In this document: positions 16,413 through 24,554 of the stretch, in pieces
Layout: each line of letters opens with the position of its first letter
Numbering within the stretch: position 1 is the stretch's first letter
Origin: an uncultured Bacteroidales bacterium
GTDB taxonomy: Bacteria > Bacteroidota > Bacteroidia > Bacteroidales > UBA932
Length of the DNA stretch: 56,742 nt
Reading direction: 5' to 3'
NCBI GenBank assembly: GCA_905235995.1
Contig: CAJONI010000043.1
Location: 1 to 56,742 of the forward strand
The notes under the pieces: generated by a model
Seen by the model: the letters and a program-made list of their open reading frames with translations, nothing else
Databases searched by the model: none
What the model was told of the DNA's origin: nothing
Translations under genes and position numbers: made by a program

Positions 16413-18129
16413 TCGTATAGAGTGTACTTTCCGCCTTGAAGCGGCTTGTCCTTCCGTCCTGCACCGCCTCGTCGAAAGCGCAGACCAGGACGGTACGGGC
16501 TTCGCCTTTGAGCAGGAGCATCTTCGCGTCCCGGATGGCCCAGAAGGAAGACTCGTCTCCCTGGGAATAGGTGATATTGTATCCGTGGCACTGCGTCTGG
16601 ATGGCGATGGCGGAAGCGATGGTATTGTGCGTGCTCTGCATGAAGACGGTCGGCTTGAGCTGTTCTTCCTGGTTGTCGACGATGTCCTGGAGGAAGAGGC
16701 CGCTCAGTTCAAGCATCCCTTTCGCGGTGGCGGCGATGATCGCATCGGGCCGCTCGATGCCAGCTTTCCGCAGGGCTGTAAAGGCGGACAATAGGCTGGC
16801 TTTCATCATCTTGCTCATCCGCCGGGTCTCCATGGGCGGCAGAAATTCCCGCAATCCTCCAAGTTCCTCTTCGCTGGAAACGGTGCTTTGGGCGGCGATG
16901 CGGATCCGGGACTCGTCCAGCAACGGCAGCTCGTCCGCCAGCGGTTTGGCCTTGCTGAGGATCAGGGACGAATCGTTTCCTCCGAAGCCGAAGGAATTGC
17001 ACATCACGTTGTCCAGCTTGATGCCGGTGCGCCCCGGGGAGGGGATGACTCCGTCCGGCATAGGGTGCCGCCATCCCAGCGAGGCGGGCACGAAGTCGTG
17101 CAGCATGGCCAGGATACAGATGACCGTCTCGACGGAGCCGGCGGCGGAAGTGGTGTGCCCGGTATAGGACTTGGTGCTGGACATGTCCGGCAGATCCGCG
17201 CCGAACACCCGCTTGAATGCGGCGCTCTCGGAGGCGTCGTTGTCGGGCGTGCCGGTGCCGTGGGCATTGATGTACTGGATGTCCCGGGGCTGCAGCCCGG
17301 CCATTCGGAGGGCCCCTGTCATGGCCAGCGTGGCACCCTCCCCATTCTTGGAGGTTGCCGTCTGGTGGAAGGCGTCACAGCGGTTCGCATAACCGCGGAC
17401 ATGGGCCAGGCCGCCCTGTACGTCTTTTTGCAGCACGACGAAAGCCGCGCCCTCGCCCAGGTTCAGGCCGGCCCGAGTTTCGTCGAAGGGGCGGCAGCGT
17501 TCCCGGTCCAAGATCATCAGCGTATTGAATCCGTTCAGATGAAGTTTGCTCAGTGGCTCCGAACCGCCGGCGACCACCAGGTCGACCTCGTCGTTCTTCA
17601 GCATCTCGGAGCCGACCATGATGGCGTTCAGGGCCGAGGAACAGGCGGTGCATATCGTGCAGCACCGGGCATCCTGCAGGCCCGAATACATGGCGATTTC
17701 CTTGGTGCTCTGGCCGCATTCATGGCTGTGGGGCATGCCCTGCTGTTCGGGATCGGTTCCTGTTTTCTCGAAAATCTGCTCCGTCACATCCATCACGCCC
17801 ACGGTGGTTCCGGAAATCAGCGCCACCCTTTTTCCGGAAACATCTTCGATGCCGGCCTGCTTCAAGGCTTCCCTGACGGCGATCGCACCCATGACGGAAG
17901 TCCGGCTGACCGGGGCGTCGCCGGTGATACCCAACTGCTGCTTCATTTCCTCGGTCGACAGTTTGATCTCTCCGACAGGGATGTCCGTATGCACCGACTG
18001 GAGATACTTCATCCGGCCGATGCCCGATGCCTTGTTCCGCAGGGAGGCCAGCACCTCCTGTTGGTTGTTGCCGATGGCACAGAGAATGCCCATGCCGGTC
18101 ACCGAGATCGTTCCACTCATCTTCTTCAT
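16405..18129 (-). CDS. beta-ketoacyl synthase fused to a chain-length-factor-like KS_2 domain
   Basis: A 574-aa protein. Residues 1-395 are a FabF-type KS with Cys163 (TACSSA), His290 (INAHGTGTPDND) and His325 (YTGHTTSAAG), then NSFGFGGNDSS. Residues from about 405 to 574 match the separate Bacteroidota proteins annotated as KS chain-length factors (Ketoacyl-synt_2 type): RRMSKMMKASLLSAF, ERPDAIIAATAKG, FMQSTHNTIASAIA and CHGYNITYSQG. FabF-type KS proteins are about 410 aa, so the extra 170 residues are a real addition. The ATG at 18129 overlaps the stop of the upstream KS by 4 bp; a second Met three codons in is possible. The fusion would tether a structural or length-determining subunit to the catalytic KS. 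Confidence 0.87.
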   Translation of the reverse strand: MKKMSGTISVTGMGILCAIGNNQQEVLASLRNKASGIGRMKYLQSVHTDIPVGEIKLSTEEMKQQLGITGDAPVSRTSVMGAIAVREALKQAGIEDVSGKRVALISGTTVGVMDVTEQIFEKTGTDPEQQGMPHSHECGQSTKEIAMYSGLQDARCCTICTACSSALNAIMVGSEMLKNDEVDLVVAGGSEPLSKLHLNGFNTLMILDRERCRPFDETRAGLNLGEGAAFVVLQKDVQGGLAHVRGYANRCDAFHQTATSKNGEGATLAMTGALRMAGLQPRDIQYINAHGTGTPDNDASESAAFKRVFGADLPDMSSTKSYTGHTTSAAGSVETVICILAMLHDFVPASLGWRHPMPDGVIPSPGRTGIKLDNVMCNSFGFGGNDSSLILSKAKPLADELPLLDESRIRIAAQSTVSSEEELGGLREFLPPMETRRMSKMMKASLLSAFTALRKAGIERPDAIIAATAKGMLELSGLFLQDIVDNQEEQLKPTVFMQSTHNTIASAIAIQTQCHGYNITYSQGDESSFWAIRDAKMLLLKGEARTVLVCAFDEAVQDGRTSRFKAESTLYTIA

Positions 18130-19823
18130 TTGATTTTCAGCATTTTAAGGTCGGCAATATAAGAATCTTCGGCATCGCAGTCCACCCAGCCGCAGATCAG
18201 CGCGGAAGGCCGGGCCGCCGACACGGTCGCATCGATGATCCGCTGCATGGCCATCTCATCATGGACGGGCAGCAGCACCAGCGTGGTTTCTCCCTTGATG
18301 CTGTTCTTGACGGCGATTTCACCCAGGACGACATTGGGCAGCGTATTGATGAACACGGCCGGGCTCGGGAAGAACTCGTCGGGATTGGCGAACGTGGAGA
18401 GATGCTTCCGATCGGCCAGGACGGAGCCATTCTGCGTGAAGATGACCAGAGCCCGGTCTTCCGGAGCGGAAGCTTCCAGCGCATCCTTGGCCAGGATGCT
18501 CGTTCCCACATAGGCGAGCCTGCTGTACAGGTCCATCTTGAAGAAGCGCGAGCCGTCCGCCAGGTATTTTTTGAAAATCTCCGTAACGAGAGCCGAACCG
18601 CGGTTCTCGAGCGGGACCGCCTGGTCATCCATCCACAAGCCGTCGGGCGTGATACGCAGGCGCCTGGCCACTTCGCAGTCCGCTTTTGCAGGAACTGCGA
18701 CTGGCGCGGGCGTCCTGGTGTAGATCATCGCGCCGTTGCAGCTGCCGAAGCCGGACTGCAACTTGATGAAAGCTTTTTTATCGGTGGCTTCGGGCTGCTT
18801 GCAGATGCGGATTTTTCCGCTGACGCCCATCTCTTCAAAACCGGGGGTGGGCGGAATCAGTCCCTCGCCCAGCGAACACATCATAATGATCGACTCAACG
18901 ATTCCCGAAGCGCCGAACGTGTGTCCATAGTGCGGCTTGACCGTGGTGGTCAGGATGTCGCCCAGCCCGGCGCCCTCGATGGCCTTCGATTCCATCTGGT
19001 CGTTGAACATGGTTGCGGTGCCATGTGCCGCGACGCAGGCCAGGGTGGCTTTCCTCTCCGGGGTCAGGATCTTTTGGATGGCGCGGCACACCCCGTCGCC
19101 GCTGGGGATGGGGGCGCTGACGTGGTATGCGTCGTTGTTGAGGCATCCGTCCAGGATATACCAGGCCTCCGCGTCAGCCGAAATGTCTTTGGACAGCACG
19201 ACCGTGGCCGCGCATTCTCCGATGTTGAGGCCCAGGCGTTCGATGTCAAAAGGCCTGCAGGGTGTCGGAGACAGGGCCTTCAGGGATTCGAATCCCGCCA
19301 GGACAAAGGCCGAGAGGATATCCACGCCGCAAACTACGGCGGTATCGTAATCACCGGCCGCGATGAGCCGTTCGGCCAGCATCTGCGCCGTCGCGCCGGA
19401 GATGCAGGCGTTGCTGACCGTAATGGGATCGTTGACAAAACCCAGTTTGTCCGCGACTTTCTTCACGGCCACGCCGGGCGCGAGATAGTTTCTGTCTTTT
19501 TCGGGAACCTCTCCCAGTTCGTCGATGCCGGCCGTGGAGGTCCCCAGGATGAAGACCGTCCGCGGAGAAGCCGGATCGACCGCGCTGCGTGCCAAAGCGT
19601 CCTTCACAGAAAGAAGCACCAGCGATTCAAACCAGCTGAATCCGTCCACCCGCAGGGCGGCGCGCCGGTCTTCCGGGAAGATGCCGACGCAGAAGCGCCC
19701 CGGAACGCCCAGGCAGCCGTCCATCTGCTGCAGGCTCGTTTCGCCGCGCTTGACAGCCGCATAGTTTTCCTCGGTCGTCAGACCGAGGGGAGAAGTGATA
19801 TTGGTTGACAGTATTCGAGTCAT
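18126..19823 (-). CDS. beta-ketoacyl synthase with C-terminal KS-like extension
   Basis: A 565-aa protein whose first 370 residues form a divergent KS with a complete Cys-His-His triad: Cys140 (SNACISGA), His267 (AAHGTATMFND) and His301 (HYGHTFGASG). Residues from about 385 to 565 form an extension with YSRLAYVGTSILA and FINTLPNVVLGEIAVKNSIKGET, which resembles the second half of another Bacteroidota KS-like fold. The N-terminus lacks the usual VVITGMG and reads ILSTNITSPLG. It is the first gene of the leftward unit KS-KS/CLF-PlsC-MMPL-ligase. It may pair with the 16405 protein as a KS/CLF-style heterodimer; that is inference. Confidence 0.83.
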   Translation of the reverse strand: MTRILSTNITSPLGLTTEENYAAVKRGETSLQQMDGCLGVPGRFCVGIFPEDRRAALRVDGFSWFESLVLLSVKDALARSAVDPASPRTVFILGTSTAGIDELGEVPEKDRNYLAPGVAVKKVADKLGFVNDPITVSNACISGATAQMLAERLIAAGDYDTAVVCGVDILSAFVLAGFESLKALSPTPCRPFDIERLGLNIGECAATVVLSKDISADAEAWYILDGCLNNDAYHVSAPIPSGDGVCRAIQKILTPERKATLACVAAHGTATMFNDQMESKAIEGAGLGDILTTTVKPHYGHTFGASGIVESIIMMCSLGEGLIPPTPGFEEMGVSGKIRICKQPEATDKKAFIKLQSGFGSCNGAMIYTRTPAPVAVPAKADCEVARRLRITPDGLWMDDQAVPLENRGSALVTEIFKKYLADGSRFFKMDLYSRLAYVGTSILAKDALEASAPEDRALVIFTQNGSVLADRKHLSTFANPDEFFPSPAVFINTLPNVVLGEIAVKNSIKGETTLVLLPVHDEMAMQRIIDATVSAARPSALICGWVDCDAEDSYIADLKMLKIK

Positions 19824-19837
19824 ACTATATAAAAATA

Positions 19838-19845
19838 CAAATTTA
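19838..19845 (-). promoter_or_regulatory. -7 promoter box for the KS-KS-PlsC-MMPL-ligase operon
   Basis: CAAATTTA on the + strand reads TAAATTTG on the - strand (TAnnTTTG), 14 nt upstream of the KS start at 19823. If used, the leader would be under 10 nt. Confidence 0.5.
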
Positions 19846-19876
19846 GCGCTTTTTATATAAAAAAATAAAGAATTGC

Positions 19877-19884
19877 TATCTTTG
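19877..19884 (+). promoter_or_regulatory. -7 promoter box for the divergent acyltransferase; almost leaderless
   Basis: TATCTTTG matches TAnnTTTG exactly and ends 4 nt before the ATG at 19889, so transcription would start at or within a few bases of the start codon. Confidence 0.6.
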
Positions 19885-19888
19885 CATT

Positions 19889-21022
19889 ATGATCCACCTA
19901 CCGCCTGAATTCGACGATATACGACCGTATTACGATTCGGAAATTCCCGCCGCCATGGAGCGGATGGCCTCCGATCCCATCCTGACGCCCGCCCTCCGTT
20001 TTCTGGACGAGAATATCGACGTGAATGCTTTCCGGGCGAAACTTCGGAAGATCCGCACGATCGAACAATTCCAGCGCGAGATGATGGTGCCCCTGTGCAG
20101 TGCCCTGGTGGCCAAGACCATGACCCGCTTCACCTCTTCGGGCGCCGAGCGCATCGATGCCTCCTACGGCACGCTCTACGTGTCCAATCACCGTGACATC
20201 GTGATGGACGCCTACCTGCACCAGATCGTACTCGACCAATACGGCAAGCCGACCTGCCACATCACCTTTGGCAGCAACCTGATGGAGCCGCAGTTCGTGG
20301 TCGACTTCGGGATGTCGAACAAGATGTTCCGCACCGACCGGAAGACCAGCAACATCCGCAGTTTCCTGCGTTCCTCGATGCACCTGTCGGCCTATATCAA
20401 CTATGTGGTCTCCCACGGTGATTCTCTGTGGATCGCCCAGCGCAACGGACGCACCAAGGACGGCCGCGACCACACCGAGCCCGGCCTGGTGCGCATGCTG
20501 CTGATGAACGGCAACGAGAAGGCCCAGGTGGAAGCCCTGCACATCACCCCGCTGTCCATCTCCTACCAGTGGGAACCCTGCGGCATCCTGAAGGCAGTGG
20601 AGCGCTACCGTACCCTCGACGGGAAGCCGTACGTCAAGGCGCAGGGGGAGGACCTGCAGAGCATTATCACAGGTATCACGCAGCAGAAGGGCAACGTGCA
20701 CCTGGCCTTCGGAACGCCGATCGACGAGTCGGGTTTCAGCGACCCGCTCAAGCGCGAAGACATTGCCGCCATCGCCACGCAGATCGACGCGCAGGTCTGG
20801 CGGGAATACCGTCTCTGGGACACCAACTATGTGGCCTACGACCTGCTGAACGACACCACGCGTTTCGCGGGCTGCTACGATCCGGCCTTGAAGGAACAGT
20901 TCATCGCCAAGATGGAGAACGACATCGCCGCCTACCCCTCGCTCGACTCGGCCGCGCTCCGCGAAATCTACCTGAAGATCTACGCCGGCCCAGTGTACAA
21001 TTCGCCGGATGCGCTGAAGTAG
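19889..21022 (+). CDS. glycerol acyltransferase-like protein
   Basis: A 377-aa protein resembling Bacteroidota proteins annotated as 1-acyl-sn-glycerol-3-phosphate acyltransferases. The catalytic block is SNHRDIVMDA at 99-108, where His101 and Asp107 are separated by five residues rather than the usual four, a variant typical of this subgroup; RDHTEPGL and HLAFGTPI follow downstream. No clear signal peptide or transmembrane helix is visible. It is transcribed away from the polyene cluster and may be either a cluster member or a phospholipid or ornithine-lipid enzyme. It converges on yifB with a 17-bp gap. Confidence 0.8.
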   Translation: MIHLPPEFDDIRPYYDSEIPAAMERMASDPILTPALRFLDENIDVNAFRAKLRKIRTIEQFQREMMVPLCSALVAKTMTRFTSSGAERIDASYGTLYVSNHRDIVMDAYLHQIVLDQYGKPTCHITFGSNLMEPQFVVDFGMSNKMFRTDRKTSNIRSFLRSSMHLSAYINYVVSHGDSLWIAQRNGRTKDGRDHTEPGLVRMLLMNGNEKAQVEALHITPLSISYQWEPCGILKAVERYRTLDGKPYVKAQGEDLQSIITGITQQKGNVHLAFGTPIDESGFSDPLKREDIAAIATQIDAQVWREYRLWDTNYVAYDLLNDTTRFAGCYDPALKEQFIAKMENDIAAYPSLDSAALREIYLKIYAGPVYNSPDALK

Positions 21023-21039
21023 CCGTCCGTCAGCCAGAT

Positions 21040-22590
21040 TCAGTCGATGATCCTCCTTCGGTCGAGGAAGCGGAAGCCCGCGGCCTCGAGAAGGTGGACT
21101 GGCAGGATTTCAGCCTCGCCGGCCAGGTCGGCGATGGTTCGGGCGACCTTGAGGATGCGCGTGTAGGCGCGGGCTGAAAGTCCCATGCGGTCCAGCAGCT
21201 TCTCAAGTGTCTGGCGGCATGCATCCGACAGCGCACAGTAACGCTCCAGCTGCCGGGAGCCCATCGCGGCATTGGTGAAGATGCCTTCACCGATGAAGCG
21301 ACTCTCCTGAAGCTGCCTGGCCTGTTTCACCCTGGCGGCGATTACGGCACTGCTCTCAGGCTCCTGCGCATCCGCCCCGCCGGAGAGGCCGAGCAACTCC
21401 ACCGCCGTCAGGCTTTTCACCCACACCTGGATGTCTATCCTGTCCATCATCGGCCCGGAGATACGCGAGAGATATCCCTCGACAGACCCCCGGGTGCAGG
21501 AACACCGGCCTGTATCGTCGCCATAATAGCCGCATGGACAGGGATTCATGGAAGCGACCAGCATGAAGTTAGACGGATATTGAACTTTGTATCGGGCCCT
21601 GGATATGGTCACGCACCCGTCTTCGAGCGGTTGCCGCAGGGCATCGAGCATGCCACGGCTGAACTGCGCTATCTCGTCGAGATAGAGCACTCCGTTGTGG
21701 GCCAGGCTGATTTCCCCGGGACCGGCCTGGGGTCCGCCTCCGATCAGCGATACGAGGCTCGCGCTGTGATGCGGGGCTCTGAAAGGCCGCTCGAAGGGCA
21801 GTCCGCCTTCACGCAGCCCGCGCCCTGCCACCGAATACACCTTCCCGGTTTCGATAGCCTCCTCACGGGTCATGGGCGGCAGGATGGAGGGCAGGCACGA
21901 AGCCATCAGACTCTTGCCGCTGCCGGGAGCACCGACCAGTATCAGGTTGTGTCCTCCCGCGGCTGCGATCTCCATCCCGCGGCGGGCCTGCGCCTGGCCC
22001 CGGACCTGACGGAAATCGTTGCCGAGCATGAGGGAAGGCTCCTGTACCGGACGCTTGCGTACCAGCAGATGGTCGCACTCGTCGCGGCGGGTGAGCACCT
22101 CGATGGCCTCGCCCAGAGTTGAGACTCCGTAGACCGCCAACCCCTCGATTTCAGAGGCTTCCAGGGCCGATTCCGCCGGGAAGATGCAGCCCTGGAAGCC
22201 ATCTTCACGTGCCTGCAGGGCCACGGGCAGGATGCCGTTGACGGGACGGATGCGGCCGTCGAGCGCCAGTTCACCCATGATCAGGAACCTGTCGCAGTCG
22301 ACGAGGGCTACCTGTTCCGATACGGCCAGCAGGCCAAGGGCTATGGCCAGGTCATAGGCCGAGCCTTCCTTGCGTATGTCGGCGGGAGCCAGATTGACCA
22401 CCAGCCTCCGGCCGGGAATCCTGAAACCATAGGATGTGAGCGCCGTGACGACCCTTAGCAGGCTCTCCCTCACGGCGCTGTCAGGGAGTCCGACAAGATG
22501 GATGCCCACTCCCATGGAAAGGTCGACTTCCACCGTCACAACCACCGCCTCTACACCGAGACAGGTGGCACAAAAACACTTGTTCAACAT
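21040..22590 (-). CDS. yifB: YifB/ComM-family Mg-chelatase-like AAA+ ATPase
   Basis: A 516-aa protein of the YifB/ComM family, whose members act in branch migration during natural transformation in some bacteria. It has the N-terminal ChlI-like domain (VGLPDSAVRESLLRV, NLAPADIRKEGSAYDL), Walker A GAPGSGKSLMA, APHHSAS and GEISLAHNGVLYLDEI with the Walker B region, and a C-terminal helical lid (GLSARAYTRILKVARTIADL). The ATG at 22590 is chosen because the typical family N-terminus MLNKCFCATCLGVEA begins there; the frame continues ten codons upstream. In Bacteroidota its precise role is not established. Confidence 0.93.
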   Translation of the reverse strand: MLNKCFCATCLGVEAVVVTVEVDLSMGVGIHLVGLPDSAVRESLLRVVTALTSYGFRIPGRRLVVNLAPADIRKEGSAYDLAIALGLLAVSEQVALVDCDRFLIMGELALDGRIRPVNGILPVALQAREDGFQGCIFPAESALEASEIEGLAVYGVSTLGEAIEVLTRRDECDHLLVRKRPVQEPSLMLGNDFRQVRGQAQARRGMEIAAAGGHNLILVGAPGSGKSLMASCLPSILPPMTREEAIETGKVYSVAGRGLREGGLPFERPFRAPHHSASLVSLIGGGPQAGPGEISLAHNGVLYLDEIAQFSRGMLDALRQPLEDGCVTISRARYKVQYPSNFMLVASMNPCPCGYYGDDTGRCSCTRGSVEGYLSRISGPMMDRIDIQVWVKSLTAVELLGLSGGADAQEPESSAVIAARVKQARQLQESRFIGEGIFTNAAMGSRQLERYCALSDACRQTLEKLLDRMGLSARAYTRILKVARTIADLAGEAEILPVHLLEAAGFRFLDRRRIID

Positions 22591-22617
22591 AGTCTGTCCT
22601 TTTTTTGCATACTCCCG

Positions 22618-22625
22618 CAAATATA
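22618..22625 (-). promoter_or_regulatory. -7 promoter box for yifB
   Basis: CAAATATA on the + strand reads TATATTTG (TAnnTTTG) on the - strand, 28 nt upstream of the yifB start at 22590. Confidence 0.6.
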
Positions 22626-22647
22626 GGGCAGGCCGTTTATAAGAAAA

Positions 22648-22673
22648 AAAACGGCTGAAAGATTAGCCGTTTT
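22648..22673 (-). terminator. intrinsic terminator after the ECF sigma/barrel operon
   Basis: A perfect 9-bp stem (AAAACGGCT/AGCCGTTTT) with an 8-nt loop. On the - strand it is followed by a run of T (complement of the A run at 22643-22650), as expected for the leftward barrel-protein gene that ends at 22708. The rest of the 117-bp gap holds the yifB promoter. Confidence 0.85.
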
Positions 22674-22707
22674 ATATAAAAATCAAGAAAATGTGTGTTT
22701 CTCAGCG

Positions 22708-23892
22708 TCAGATCTTGAAGCGGAAACCTACTTCGAAGCGAGCCTGGAGCGGCTGCTGGGTGCGGATGCTGAGAGGCTGGGCGTTGTCGAAGAAGTAGAC
22801 CAGCGAAGGGTCGAAATAGATGCCCGCGCGGGGGACGAACCAGTATTCGATGCCCAGGCCCACGTTTGCTGACCACTGCACTCCGCCAACTTTTTCATGG
22901 AGGGTGTTGCTTCCGTAGACGTAGCGCTGAGAGACGCATTTCTCAACCTCTCCGCCGGCCGAGGCGTAGACCCCGAGATGTCTGGTCTGGATGAAGTCCC
23001 AGGACAGGTAGAGCGGGACGCCGAGATAGTGCAGCTGGTTGAAGGCGCCGTCGTAGCGCACCTTCTCGACCAGCATGTCGTACTGCGATACCAGGTAGGA
23101 GTACGAGAGGCCCGTGGAGACGGAAAGCCGGCTTACCAGCGGAATCCTTACCTGGAGGCCGAGGCTCACCGGGGAGTAGAATTTGGGCGACTCCGATACG
23201 GGTTCTACCTGCGATGTCGCCCTTCCACCGGTCTGCGAAGGGGCGTACTGGGGAAGGACCTTGTTTACCAGGCTGCCTTCGGAAGAGACGGCAGTGATGT
23301 TTGAAAGTATGGAGATTTGGGATGTGTGTCTTTGGCGGCCGGCGCGGGAATCCTCGTCTTCGAGAGATTCCCAGTAGCCCGCAGGGATTTCGGATTCGCT
23401 GAGCAGACCGTCTCCGGCTTCGGCTGCCGGGACGGGCAGGGCTTCCTGGATTTCAGAAGCCTGCTGCTCTTCCTGTGCCGCAGGGGTTTCCTGCGTCACG
23501 GGTGCGGCGGGAGTGACCGTCTCCTGCTTGGGCAGGACGGCCTGGGCCGTCACCTGGTTTTTCGTGAAGGATGCTATCTGCCGGGCGATGGGAGCCACGT
23601 CTGAGACTGTTTCGGGAGCCTCGACGGAAGCTTCGATGGCAGGGGTTTCGGCCTGGGCACGGACTGTGGCCGGCACGCGGGTCTGCCTTCCGGCCTCCTG
23701 GTCGGGAAGGACGAGCAGCGCCAGGGCCAGTCCGGCGGCCACGGCTGCGGCTGCAACCGAGAAACGTCGGAATATGACCGCGTGCCTGCGACGCGACAGC
23801 CCGGCCTCGATGCCTTCCCAGACATCGGGCGCCGGCTCCACCGCCCCTTCGAGACGGCTGCGCAGCATGCGGTCAAACTCATTGCTTGTCAT
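22708..23892 (-). CDS. anti-sigma-like inner-membrane protein with C-terminal outer-membrane beta-barrel domain
   Basis: A 394-aa protein translated right after an ECF sigma factor. Residues 1-40 are cytoplasmic with the pattern seen in Bacteroidota sigma-associated proteins (FDRMLRSRLE, PDVWEGIEAGL). A membrane helix spans about 43-62. A long Ala/Pro/Glu-rich segment follows to about 200. Residues from about 235 to 394 form a predicted PorT-like beta-barrel with alternating strands and a terminal aromatic-flanked strand (RFEVGFRFKI). Its start overlaps the sigma stop by 14 bp. The layout suggests one polypeptide touching both membranes, able to report on the outer membrane to the sigma factor. 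The anti-sigma role is inferred from operon and N-terminal pattern. Confidence 0.78.
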   Translation of the reverse strand: MTSNEFDRMLRSRLEGAVEPAPDVWEGIEAGLSRRRHAVIFRRFSVAAAAVAAGLALALLVLPDQEAGRQTRVPATVRAQAETPAIEASVEAPETVSDVAPIARQIASFTKNQVTAQAVLPKQETVTPAAPVTQETPAAQEEQQASEIQEALPVPAAEAGDGLLSESEIPAGYWESLEDEDSRAGRQRHTSQISILSNITAVSSEGSLVNKVLPQYAPSQTGGRATSQVEPVSESPKFYSPVSLGLQVRIPLVSRLSVSTGLSYSYLVSQYDMLVEKVRYDGAFNQLHYLGVPLYLSWDFIQTRHLGVYASAGGEVEKCVSQRYVYGSNTLHEKVGGVQWSANVGLGIEYWFVPRAGIYFDPSLVYFFDNAQPLSIRTQQPLQARFEVGFRFKI

Positions 23893-24436
23893 TATATAAC
23901 TTTTTTATCTTTTCCTGTAGCAGGCTCCTCGCACGGCTGACCTGGGAACGCGACGACTGCTCGGTGATGCCGAGAAGCGCGCCCACTTCAGCGTGGGAGT
24001 AGCCATCGAGCACGAACAGGTTGAAGACGCTCCTCAGGCCGGCGGGCAGTTCTGCCACCAGGTCGAGGATCTCGCGGGTTCCGATCTGCGAAAGCACTCC
24101 GGCTTCCACAGGACCTCCGGCGTCATGCACGGCGTCGATGTCGTCGGCATGGCGGAGCACGTCGTTCTTTCGGAGCTGCATCAGCGAGGCGTTCACGAAA
24201 ATCCGCCTCATCCAGCCTTCGAAGGAGCCTTCCCCCTTGTAGGTGCCAATCTTGTCAAACACTGTCAGGAAGCCTTCCTGCAGCACGTCTTTTGCATCCT
24301 CCCGCCCCAGGTATCGCACGCACACAGGATACATCACCGAAGAATAGCGCTCATACAACTTTCGTTGAGCATTCCTGTCCCCCCGGACACAACCGGCGAT
24401 CAGCTCCGCCTCGGTATATGTCGTTCTCTCGCTCAT
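23879..24436 (-). CDS. ECF RNA polymerase sigma factor
   Basis: A 185-aa sigma-70 family ECF factor. Region 2 covers LYERYSSVMYPVCVRYLGREDAKDVLQEGF and GSFEGWMRRIFVNAS; region 4 covers LPAGLRSVFNLFVLDGYSHAEVGALLG with helix-turn-helix SSRSQVSRARSLLQ. The ATG at 24436 is chosen because the MSERTTYTEAELIAG start is typical; an in-frame extension of 15 codons upstream is hydrophobic and unlike the family. It is the first gene of a two-gene unit with the barrel protein, whose N-terminus may bind and hold this factor. Targets are not visible in the window. Confidence 0.92.
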   Translation of the reverse strand: MSERTTYTEAELIAGCVRGDRNAQRKLYERYSSVMYPVCVRYLGREDAKDVLQEGFLTVFDKIGTYKGEGSFEGWMRRIFVNASLMQLRKNDVLRHADDIDAVHDAGGPVEAGVLSQIGTREILDLVAELPAGLRSVFNLFVLDGYSHAEVGALLGITEQSSRSQVSRARSLLQEKIKKLYNDKQ

Positions 24437-24526
24437 CGATGCTAAGGTAAGATGCAGAAAAAGGGGCAAACGTTGCGTCACGCCCCAAAAAATTTCTGGT
24501 TTATTTTTTGTTAACTATTTTCAGAT

Positions 24527-24534
24527 TATTTTTG
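24527..24534 (+). promoter_or_regulatory. -7 promoter box for the TPR protein gene
   Basis: TATTTTTG matches TAnnTTTG, 20 nt before the ATG at 24555; a TTTG at 24507-24510 is a possible -33 element. Confidence 0.5.
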
Positions 24535-24554
24535 TAACGAATTTAGAAAAAAAG

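Noticed and set aside
2519-19823. Dialkylresorcinol or flexirubin cluster sensu stricto
   Set aside because: No DarA/DarB-type KAS III-like enzymes and no ammonia-lyase in the window; only the aryl-polyene-like core is supported.
24459-24485. Possible hairpin ggggc/gcccc upstream of the ECF sigma gene
   Set aside because: Only a 5-bp stem with a 14-nt loop and no T run; too weak to call.
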